A stretch of DNA of 64,000 nt from Eleusine coracana subsp. coracana (taxonomy: Eukaryota; Streptophyta; Magnoliopsida; Poales; Poaceae), in the NCBI GenBank assembly GCA_032690845.1, contig CM064417.1:27911833-27975832 (forward strand), given 5' to 3'. The number at the start of each line of letters is the position of its first letter. Within the stretch, counting starts at the first letter, position 1. The notes beneath the pieces were generated by a model that saw only the letters and a list, made by a program, of their open reading frames with translations, had not been told where the DNA came from and made no database searches. Shown here piece after piece: positions 1-9,500 of this stretch. Made by a program: the position numbers and the translations under genes.

Positions 1-182
1 CTTTGGTTAGTTGGAATTATTCTTTAGTCATATCTTTGTTAAGCCAAAATAATCTTACACCTAGCTTCCCTTTGGAAATAAATATGATACCTTGGAATAC
101 TCTCGGGCGAAATGCTATAATGGTGTTCCGTGCGCTTGTGGAATTAATTTATTTTATCTTTAGAGCGTAGCAAACGCCAACA
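1..182 (+). repeat. Probable 3' end of a gypsy-type LTR
   Basis: The stretch contains a 'gataccttggaatactctcggg' type passage followed by 'gtgcgcttgtgg' and ends in CCAACA near 182. The same series of words closes the LTR-like region at 2160-2279, and a related one is in the element E LTRs. It is probably the tail of an Athila/Tat-class LTR cut by the window edge. No primer site or coding sequence follows, so it may be a solo or truncated LTR. This call rests on short similarity by eye. Confidence 0.3.
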
Positions 183-429
183 CCCACGTAAACCTCTATT
201 CTAGACGGGTAAACCCTGCATGCGATGAATTAAATGGTGTTGATATATTTGCCTTTGTAAACCAGTTGACCAGTTCCAAGGAAAACACGAGACTAAGCCA
301 TGGTTACCGCACAAACAGTGTCGTACCAAGCAGCTCAGGCTTCCTGGTTCCATGATGGATTGCGATTAGCCGTGGTTTGCGTAGGACACTGTCTCGGGCA
401 CTACAAAGTTTTCAGGCTATTGCCATGAC
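183..429. other. Unassigned spacer with a CACTACAA word
   Basis: No coding potential or repeat is recognised. The word CACTACAAAG begins at 399, just before the TTGCAA repeat array. CACTA DNA transposons start with CACTA and carry subterminal repeats, so this could be one end of such an element. I did not find the matching inverted end. Confidence 0.25.
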
Positions 430-958
430 ATTCATCGCAACAATGTGATTTTTGTTGCAATAGACATGGGTAATTGCAATGAAAAGTTATTTTGGTTGCG
501 ATAGATTGGATATATCGCCACGCTTGCATGTGCGTTGTAATTAGGGTGATGTTTTTGCAATACTTGACTGTAATCATTGCAATAAGGTCATTTCACAATA
601 GAAGAACAAGGTGTTGCAATAAGAGGCATAGGTATAGCAATGAGAATCTTTGTGGTTGTGATGGGGTCTTACATATTGCAACGAAATTGTTAGTCGTTGC
701 AACAATGCATAGATATTGTAACAAAAAATTGTCTAGTTGTGAGCGTCTTACATATTGCAAGGAAATTGTAAGCCATTGCAATAATGCATAGATATAGCAA
801 AAAAAATTCATCTAGTTGCAACTGGGTCTTATATATTGCAATGCAAATGTTTGTCGTTGCAACTATGCATAGATATAGCAACGAAGGTGGAGGGACTTGC
901 GACTGCCTCTTACATATTGCAACGAAAGTATCTATCATTGCATTATCACTATATTGCA
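430..958. repeat. About 80-bp tandem repeat rich in TTGCAA
   Basis: Units beginning with CTTACATATTGCAA or a close variant start at 668, 747, 828 and 909, so the spacing is 79-81 bp. Each holds a second TTGCAA about 35 bp on and a GCATAGATAT word. More decayed units extend left to about 430. The palindromic hexamer TTGCAA or a one-base variant occurs many times. Apparent short reading frames on both strands simply repeat with the array and are not genes. It may be a minisatellite or the subterminal repeat region of a DNA transposon. Confidence 0.65.
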
Positions 959-1199
959 ATGAAAATTAAACTAAAGTCGCCCAACAGGGTATTTTCTCTG
1001 AACATATTAAGTTAAAGTCAAGGGACATTGATTAGTCAGCCTACTTCACTGATAATAATTTAGAAATTCATTAAAACAACAAAAAACATGAAGCATTGAC
1101 AAGTTAAAATATAATTTGAGTGCATAGATCATTACAAGTGTTCCAGTGATCCAACAAACTTAAACTAAACATCAAAGACTAATAACAATAAAATGGGGG

Positions 1200-2279
1200 A
1201 GGGGGTGGCTACTTGAAAGATGGGTAGTGGCGGATAAACAGGGGGCTTGCAGAGGTGGTTCGATATGATGCCGGGTGAAATCTAACATGTCATAGTGCCT
1301 GACACGACCGTGGCGATCATCAGTAGGGATCTTCATGATTTCTCCAAACATTTGGTCCGAAACATATGCCACCCTCCAGGGACCCAGAACAGATGGGGGC
1401 CGAGGGCCCACAACTCCTGTTCGGCCAAACAGGCGGGTCCCCCTCTGGTGCACCGCCTCCACGTGTCGTCTCCTGGTGCCGCCCCAGGGTCGGTTGTGCA
1501 CGATTAGTGGAAGTTACTGACTCTAGGAACTGCCTTTGAGTGCTATAAAAGGAAGGGAAGGGCTTCACTCTCTCAACACTTCAAGATAGAATAGTACTTC
1601 ATTTCCAAAAGGCTCAACACTGCCAAAGCATTTAGAAAATAGGGAGAGAGTGAGGAGGAGTCCAGGAGAGGAGGTCCAGGCCTGTCCAGCCCCTTCTCCG
1701 TGCTTGTACCTTGATGGATGCTTGCATTATTAAGTCTCCATGATTCTTCTCTGGTCACTAGTTTTTCTTTTTATGTAAGTTCTAGTGCTTAGTTGCTTTG
1801 CTCGCTCAACGCTCTATTCAATTAGAGACCTTGGTCTTGGCCCATCGTACGTAGAAATTAAGGGAGTAATTGAAACATAGACGTGGTGTCTAGGTCATAG
1901 GTTACCTTTGTTTATGGCATAGTCCACGGATTGCTGGAGGTAGGCAATAGGTGGTGACGGCCCTATCTATCCTTTGAAATCCTCCACGTTCGGCTACGTA
2001 GTAGGGTCTTGGCCGGAATCGCACTGTGGATGCAGGGGAAAACTGAGTGCCCCATACAAGCAACCTAGTAGTACTCTTACCTTAGTTAGGACCATACAAC
2101 CATTAGTAATCCTCTCTACCCAAAGACACATTTATCTTGGTGTCCTTGGTTGAACTAGAATAGAAGATAAGGCACACACGTTCCCTATGGATTCGATACC
2201 TTGGAATACTTTTGGGTGAAAGCTACTTCGGTATCCATACACTTGAGGATTTATTCTGTTGTCGTTAAAATACCCAACA
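1200..2279 (+). repeat. LTR-like region of an Athila/Tat-class gypsy element
   Basis: The stretch is organised like the element E LTRs: a GC-richer part, a TATAAAA box at 1544 followed by a short pyrimidine-rich leader, then a long U5-like part ending in CCCAACA at 2279. Its closing words (ccttggaatac, ggtgaaagctac, cgttaaaatacccaaca) are typical of LTR ends of this class. The left border was not located; it lies somewhere between about 970 and 1200. Integrase coding follows directly at 2280 without a primer site, so it is a solo or truncated LTR beside or in an older element. Confidence 0.5.
1544..1550 (+). promoter_or_regulatory. TATA box of the left LTR
   Basis: TATAAAA followed by GGAAGGG. 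The same arrangement (GCTATAAAAGG, then GGAG or GAAG) occurs in both E LTRs at 37070 and 42989, which supports a promoter role. Confidence 0.5.
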
Positions 2280-2651
2280 CTGACCCATAATGCTGAAGTG
2301 GAAATATTTGACATATGGAGCATTGAGTTCATGGGACCTTTTCCAAAGTCCCATGGTTACGAGTATATCTTGGTGGCATTGATTATGTCTCCAAGTGGGT
2401 AGAAGCACTACCATGCATAGTTGTTGCGTCCAAGCAAGTCAGAAAGTTGTTCCACGAGGTAATCTTCCCTCATTTTGGAACACCAAGGATGGTTATCAGT
2501 GACAGGAGGTCTCATTTCATTGAGCCAACCTTCTGGAGCTTTTTGAGGGTGCTTGGAGTACAACACGACATTGCAACTCCATACCATACCCAAGTTAGCG
2601 GGCAGGCAAAAACATCAAGCAAAAACATCAAGAATTTCTTGCGAAAAACCA
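2280..2651 (+). pseudogene. Athila-like integrase fragment, left part
   Basis: Translation gives a decayed Ty3/gypsy integrase core: a 'FMGPFPKSHGYEYILVAL' segment, then after a frameshift 'VISDRRSHF', and a 'GQAKTSS..IKNFLRKT' segment matching the third catalytic block. The first acidic residue reads E where the family has D, and the third reads K where the family has E. The enzyme would be dead even without the frameshift near 2395. The coding resumes at 31585, because copia D is inserted here. The host is an Athila-type element by similarity to the minus-strand fragment at 34562-35394. Confidence 0.75.
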
Positions 2652-3154
2652 TGTTAGAGATATTCCCAAGAGACAATACGGATTTGATCCATATGTGACG
2701 GTCATACGGGTATTGATCCGTGAGGGATTAGTCCAGAAATGGGCTAACTAGTCGAGGCCCATTAGAGGGATCTATATAAGTGGAGGCGGGGCAAGGGGAA
2801 CAACATACCAGCAGTCCATAACCCTAGCCGCCGTGCTCCTCTCTCTCGCCCACAAAACCCTAACTGTGTTACCGGTGCTAGCACGCCGCGCACGGTGCAC
2901 CAACCCCGTACGTGTGGATACCGCAAGGAGGCGCTGCTGTTGCTGTGGTACCGGACGACTGGACTAGGAGGAGACGATTGATGTGATCGACTACTTCCTC
3001 TACACCGACATGCGACTACGTTGGATCGAGCTGCTCCAACATTCGCTTCTGCTCCGCCTGTGCGTCTAGTGGTATCTATGATCCCCTCTTGCAAGGTTTC
3101 CTGGTTGAATGATAGAAATTATTTCATGCTATCGTAGCTCCCTGTTACCCAACA
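2652..3154 (+). repeat. 5' LTR of copia D
   Basis: A 503-bp repeat paired with 31078-31584. A TATATAAG box lies at 2773-2780. The distal half is rich in CCCTAA-like and CTCTCTC leader sequence. It ends CCCAACA, immediately followed by the primer site. Confidence 0.9.
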
Positions 3155-3155
3155 G

Positions 3156-3169
3156 TGGTATCAGTGCCG
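3156..3169 (+). other. Primer binding site of copia D (tRNA-iMet)
   Basis: TGGTATCAGTGCCG differs by one base in its core from the TGGTATCAGAGCC complement of plant initiator tRNA-Met, and it sits one base after the LTR. Confidence 0.85.
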
Positions 3170-4173
3170 ACCTTGTTTAGTTTGTGATCTAGATCTTGCA
3201 CATATAGTTGATATGCCAATGTAGTAGATTAGATCTATTGCATGTTTTTGTAGTACAAGTTGATTAGATCAATTGGTCTTAGTGGGAAGTTCACAAGGTG
3301 TTTGATGGGTAGCGCGCATGTGTCGTTGATGTAATCGTGTCGCCTCTCGGTGTAAGCGATCTGTCCCTACCGGCTGGTATCACCATCGGGACTAACAGCG
3401 TAAACCAGGAGAAGAGACCGACGAGATCAGGACTATGTGTCATGGTCTATCATGAAACTCTAATAAAAATTGAGGCATTATGAATGACTCAGATTCGGCC
3501 AAATATGATTTGTCTGATGAGATTTTCATTGCGATTCCATAGATACAATCTGTGAAATCCTGTGAGGTTATACCCCTTTTGATTCACATGATAGAATTCG
3601 TTTTCGCCTGACTTGCTTTTGCAGAGAATGTTGTGAATGGTATGGCCCAAAATGTATATATGATGCATGTTTGTGTTCTTCCATGGCATGCGAGTCATGT
3701 TTAAAACAGCTGGGTTGAGGCTGTCATATTATTGTATAATGGCCTGCGTGTCGACTTGTGATGCTTGATCTCTTCATGCAATTCACTACTAGCTATTAGA
3801 TGTAGTAGCTTAGTACTTGTTCATGGAGGCCGGTTTTGGAGCATGGTGGACACATGGGCAGGAGGAGGCCTACAACAATGGAGATGGAGATCACCACGTG
3901 AAAGGGCCATACTATTTCACAGTTAATATGATTGTCTGTGATGATGCCTCTCAACAAACAAGAGTCACATATGATGTGATTAGGATACTACATTTCTAGC
4001 AGTGATGCCAAAGCTCACTAGGAACTTGTTGAATAAGAATCTTGGACCACTATATGTCATTTTGAGGGAAACAATTCCAAGCATATAGTAAAGAAAACTC
4101 TTTTAAAATGGTTTAATAGGAATTTTACATTTACATAGTGCTTATACACTTGCATGTGTTTCTGATGTAGATC
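3170..4173 (+). other. Untranslated leader of copia D
   Basis: About 1 kb between primer site and gag start. No conserved reading frame is seen; short open stretches contain no known domain. Its length is compatible with a copia leader or with an unrecognised insertion in it. Confidence 0.6.
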
Positions 4174-5624
4174 ATGCCACCCGCTAATAATGCTTCTTGT
4201 TTTAATTTGCGTTCGATCCTTGAGAAAGAAAAACTTAATGAAACAAACTTTATGGATTGGTATCGCAACTTGAGAATTGTTCTCAAGCAAGAGAAAAAGG
4301 AATATGTTCTAGAGCTTCCTTATCCTGATGACCTGCCTGAAACTTCTAGTGCTGCACACTAATGATGCACTTGATGTTGGCTGTCTCATGCTTGCTACCA
4401 TGTCCTCTGAGCTTTACAAGCAATAAGAGAACCCTGATGCCCACAATATGATTGTTGGGCTTTGTGGCATGTTTGAGAACCAAGCAAGGACTGAGAGGTA
4501 TAATATCTCAAAGGCCTTGTTTGCGTACAGGCTAACTGAAGGTAGTCCCATCAGTCCTCATGTAATTAAGATGATTGGTTACATTGACAGTCTGGAGAAG
4601 CTTAGTTCTCCCCTTAGCCCAGATTTGGCTATGAATGTCGTTCTCCAGTTGCTCCTAGTGAGCTATGAGCCATTCATAATAAATTTTCATATGAATAGCC
4701 TGGAGAAGACTATGGCTGAATTGCATGGGATGCTAAAGACTACCGAGGAAAGCATCAAGAAAACCAAGGCAAATCATGTGATGATGGTGCAGAAGGCTAG
4801 GAAGAGAAAGCGCAAGCCCAAGGCTATGAGTGCGGATGATATCTGAAGCTCAAAGCCTAAGGTTGCAGCAGCTCCTCCAAGACCAAGAGTGCCTCCAGGC
4901 GATCCTTGCCATTATTGCAAGAAGACTGGGCACTGGAAGAGAAACTGCAAGCTTTACTAGGAAGAACTCAAGAAGAAGAAGGCTGCTTATCCTTCTACTT
5001 CAGGTATCAATGTTATTGAAATTAATCTTGCTACTCGTCCTGATGATTCAAGGGTATTTGATACCGAATCGATGATTCATACTTGCAAATCATTGCAGGG
5101 TCTTAAATGGACAAGGAAGTGTGCAAGAGACAAGGTGGATGCTCGTGTCGACAATGGTTGAAAAGTTGCTGCGTTGGCTGTTGGGACTTACCCACTCTCA
5201 TTACCGTCGGGATTAGTTTTGAAATTAAATAATTGTTATTATATTCCTGCCTTAGGCAAAAATATTATATCCTCCTCATGTTTAGAGGAAGTTGATGGTT
5301 ATGAGGTCATAATAAGGAACAAATGTTGCTCTATTTATTTGAATGACATTCTCTATGCAAATTGTCCATTAGTGAATGGATTGTATTGTCTTGATATGGA
5401 GAATAGGCCGAGTTATAACATTGAGCCAAAGTGATCTTCCATTGTCCTTTTGGGGATACGCTTTAGAAACTGCTGCTTTCACTTTAAATAGGGTTCCATC
5501 TAAATCTGTAGAGAAGACGCCATATGAGATATAGACCGGGAAGCGTCCCGTGCTGTCTTTTCTCCAGATTTGGGGTGGTGAGGCTTATGTAAAACGTATG
5601 ACGTCTGATAAGCTTTCACCCAAG
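4174..5624 (+). pseudogene. Copia D gag-protease-integrase, first copy
   Basis: The gag starts at ATG 4174 and is broken by a stop and frameshift around 4360-4447. It continues as a UBN2-type copia Gag (4448-4846), then a zinc knuckle CHYCKKTGHWKRNC at 4907-4948. The protease region reads DTES where DTGS is expected. The pre-integrase part ends at about 5432, and the next codons match the integrase C-terminal side, so the catalytic core has been deleted; the same gap is in the second copy. Several stops are present. Element A interrupts the frame at 5625, and it resumes at 13431. Confidence 0.85.
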
Positions 5625-6546
5625 TGATGTGAACAAGGGTTCCTGATCTTCTGAAAGGTTCTTGGTAAGTTGATTTGGTCGGAGGCAACACACAAATCGA
5701 TCCGGCTTCAGAACAACACGTTCTAAACCCCGCAATCGCAGCACGACGTCTCCTCTGGTTATCAACCATCCAAAGACGATTGACCTCGCCGAGAAGGCTA
5801 ATCCCTGCCTGTGAATCAAGAACACAAGCAAGAACAACGAAGAATACAACACAATTGCAGATGTATGATTAAACTCTCGAAGTTGGGGTCTCACAAACCG
5901 ATGAATGGCGAAATTGTTTATGAACAGAATTGATCTAAGCAAAACCCGAACCCTAATGGTGCGGCGGCGGCTGTATATAAAGACCCTAGGGTCGTGCAAG
6001 ACCCTCTGGACGCGCCCCTAATTGGGCTCAACTAGATACAAAGCCCAAAGGCAAAAAATAGGCGACGCAGCACCGACACAGATTCTGGACTCTCTCTTGT
6101 TTTGACGATTCCCGATGACTCCGGATGAATTTTGACATGAGACCGGGGCATTGGAAAGGTCTTCTCCTTATCTTTCCGTGCATATGTAGAACGTCCAAAT
6201 CCGAGTCCGTATGCGTCCTGGGCGACCGTTTTAGTATAGACTGGTCCTGGGCCCCGAAACAGACTCGAAGTCGGTTTTGATTGGGCCTCCACTTTGGCTT
6301 CCAAGCCCTTGCTGGTCCTCCACATTCCCAACTCCTTCTCCCATCATCTCCTGGTCCTCTCCATGGTTTCTAATCATAAAATAATCATTAGGTAGCAAAC
6401 CATTCTCAAAAGTAACATATAGCGAAGAACGTAGGAACGAGCTCACCTCTAAATTTAGTTGTCGTGCACGAGCTCTAGTCATTGGACCTTGCAAGTCCAG
6501 ATTTGGAGGAGTGTTGTGTGTATCTATAGGAGTGATGTCCTCATCA
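5625..6546 (-). repeat. 3' LTR of element A
   Basis: Paired with 12504-13425, same length. The U3 part (6231-6546) also codes for the last ~104 residues of the polyprotein. The family's TATATA box is in the middle. Confidence 0.93.
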
Positions 6547-9500
6547 TCCTCCCCCTCTTGAAGTGGAGTCGTCCTCGACTCAAGCTCATCCTCTTCTCCC
6601 AAGTATGGTTTCAAATCTGAAATGTTAAAAGTAGGACTAACCCCGAACTCGGGAGGCAACTTAAGTTTGTATGCATTATCATTAATCTTCTCTATTATTT
6701 TGAATGGACCATCAGCTCTAGGCATTAGTTTAGACTTTCTCAATTCTGGAAATCTATCCTTCCTTAAGTGTAACCACACTAAATCTCCTACATCAAGCTT
6801 TACTTCCTTTCTTCCCTTACTACCAGCAATTTTATACTTTTCATTCATCTTTTCAATGCTAAGTCTAGTGGTCTCATGCATTTGCAAAATAAATTCAGCA
6901 CGCTCCTTAGCATCAATATGAACTCTCTCATTAATAGGTAGAGGAAGTATATCAAGTGGAGTACGGGGATCAAAACTATACACTACCTTGAATGGACTTA
7001 CCTTGGTAGTAGAATGTGTAGCCCGATTATAAGCAAACTCAACATGAGGTAAGCATTCTTCCCATTGCTTCCAATTTTTCTTCAAAACAGCTCGCAACAT
7101 AGTACCCAGAGTGCGGTTCACAACCTCAGTTTGTCCATCAGTTTGTGGATGACAAGTTGTAGAAAATAACAACTTTGTACCCAACTTATTCCAAAGTGTG
7201 CGCCAAAAATGACTCAAGAATTTTGCATCACGATCTGAAACAATAGTAGAAGGCATACCATGCAAACGTACAATTTCTTTGAAAAAAAGATCAGCAATAT
7301 AACTAGCATCATCAGTTTTATGACATGATATGAAGTGTGCCATCTTGGAAAAATGATCCACGACAACAAAAATGCTATCGCTCCCCCTCTTAGTCCTAGG
7401 CAGTCCTAAAATAAAGTCCATAGAAATATCCGCCCAAGGAATAGAAGGAACAGGAAGTGGCATGTATAAACCATGTGGATTCAATCGAGACTTAGCTTTT
7501 TGACATGTAGTGCAGCGAGCAACAAAACGCTCAACATCTTTCCTCATCCTTGGCCAAAAGAAGTGTGTGGCCAAAATATCCTCTCTCTTCTTAGCACCAA
7601 AATGACCCATCAATCCACCTCCATGCGCCTCCTGCAACAACAAAAGACGAACGGAACCAACTGGAATGCATAGGCGGTTAGCTCTAAACAAGAATCCATC
7701 ATTCAACACAAATTTGTGCCAAGCACGACCTTCTTTACAGTGCAGCAATACATCTTTAAAATCAACATCAGCAACATATTGTTCTTTAATTGCCTCAAGT
7801 CCAAAAATTCTACAATCAAGTTGAGACAACAAAGTATATCGTCTAGATAAAGCATCAGCAATCACATTATCCTTCCCTTTCTTATGTTTAATAATATAAG
7901 GAAAAGACTCAATAAACTCAACCCATTTAGCATGTCTACGGTTCAAATTGCCTTGAGAACGAATATACTTAAGTGATTCATGATCAGAATGAATAACAAA
8001 TTCTTTGGGCAACAAATAATGACGCCACGTCTCTAAAGAACGTACAAGTGCATATAGTTCCTTATCATACGTGGAATAATTCAAAACAGGCCCAGTAATT
8101 TTCTCACTAAAGTATGCAACAGGTTTACCATCTTGCATCAAAACACCACCAATGCCTATACCACTAGCATCACATTCAAGCTCAAAAGTCTTATCAAAAT
8201 TGGGTAATTGTAGCAATGGTGCATGTGTAAGTTTGTCCTTCAAAGCATCAAAAGACTCATGATGTACCTTACCAAAATGGAAGTCAATGCCCTTCTTTGT
8301 CAACTCATGCAATGGTGCAGCAATGGTGCTGAAATCTTTGACAAAGCGGCGGTAGAAACCTGCAAGACCAAGAAAACTCCTCACCTGTGTGATAGTTTTT
8401 GGTACAGGCCAGCTCTTTATGGCTTCAATTTTCGCCTCATCCACCTCAATTCCCTGTGGAGTCACAACATAGCCAAGAAAAGAGACTCGATCCGTGCAAA
8501 AGGTGCACTTCTCAAGGTTACCAAATAAACGTGCAACTCGCAAAGCATCAAAAACAGCACGCAAATGAATCATATGATCATCCATGGATTTGCTATAAAT
8601 CAAGATATCATCAAAGTAAACAACCATAAATTTGCCAATAAAAGGTCTTAAAACCTCATTCATCAAACGCATGAAAGTACTGGGTCCATTAGTTAACCCA
8701 AAAGGCATTACTAACCACTCATACAACCCGAATTTGGTTTTGAAAGCTGTTTTCCATTCATCTCCAAGTTTCATTCTAATTTGATGGAAGCCACTACGCA
8801 AATCAATTTTAGTGAAAATTATAGCACCACATAACTCATCAAGCATGTCGTCTAGCCTAGGAATAGGATGACGATACCTAATAGTAATGTTATTAATGGC
8901 TCTACAATCTACACACATACGCCAAGAACCATCTTTCTTAGGAACCAAAAGTACAGGAACAGCACAAGGACTAAGTGATTGACGAACATACCCACGATCC
9001 AAAAGGTCTTGGACTTGTCGTTGTATCTCCTTAGTCTCCTCAGGGTTGGTCCTATAAGCAGCACGGTTTGGTAAAGTAGCACCAGGAATCAAATCAATTT
9101 GATGCTCAATCCCTCTCAAAGGTGGCAATCCCGGGGATATCTCAGCTGGGAAAACATCCTCATATTCCTGCAAAAGGTTAGTGACAGCAGGAGGCAAAGC
9201 ACTAGAAGCAATATCACCAAGCAAAAACAAGGCTTGTTTGCATATCAAAGCATAGCAAATATCATCAGTAGAAATTTCAGCAAGCTCAGATTTTGTGGCA
9301 AGACATGAACGACCTTGTAATTTAATTGCAGCACCCTTAGAACTTGAAGAATCATTAACATTACTTGGTGTAGAAGCAGAATTAACAGGTTGCTGAATTT
9401 CAGAGCTTTTATTTTTCAAACTAGCAGCTCGTTCTAAATCAGCTTGTACAATTTCAGCAGGGGTCATTGGTAACAAAGTAATTTTAGTTCCTTTATGCAT

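Noticed and set aside
430..958. Regular repeats considered as a CRISPR array
   Set aside because: This is a plant nuclear sequence; the units are imperfect and directly adjacent without unique spacers.
492..969. Short frames rich in Cys, Asn, Tyr and His with a repeating pattern near the left end
   Set aside because: They only reflect the 80-bp tandem repeat read on both strands.
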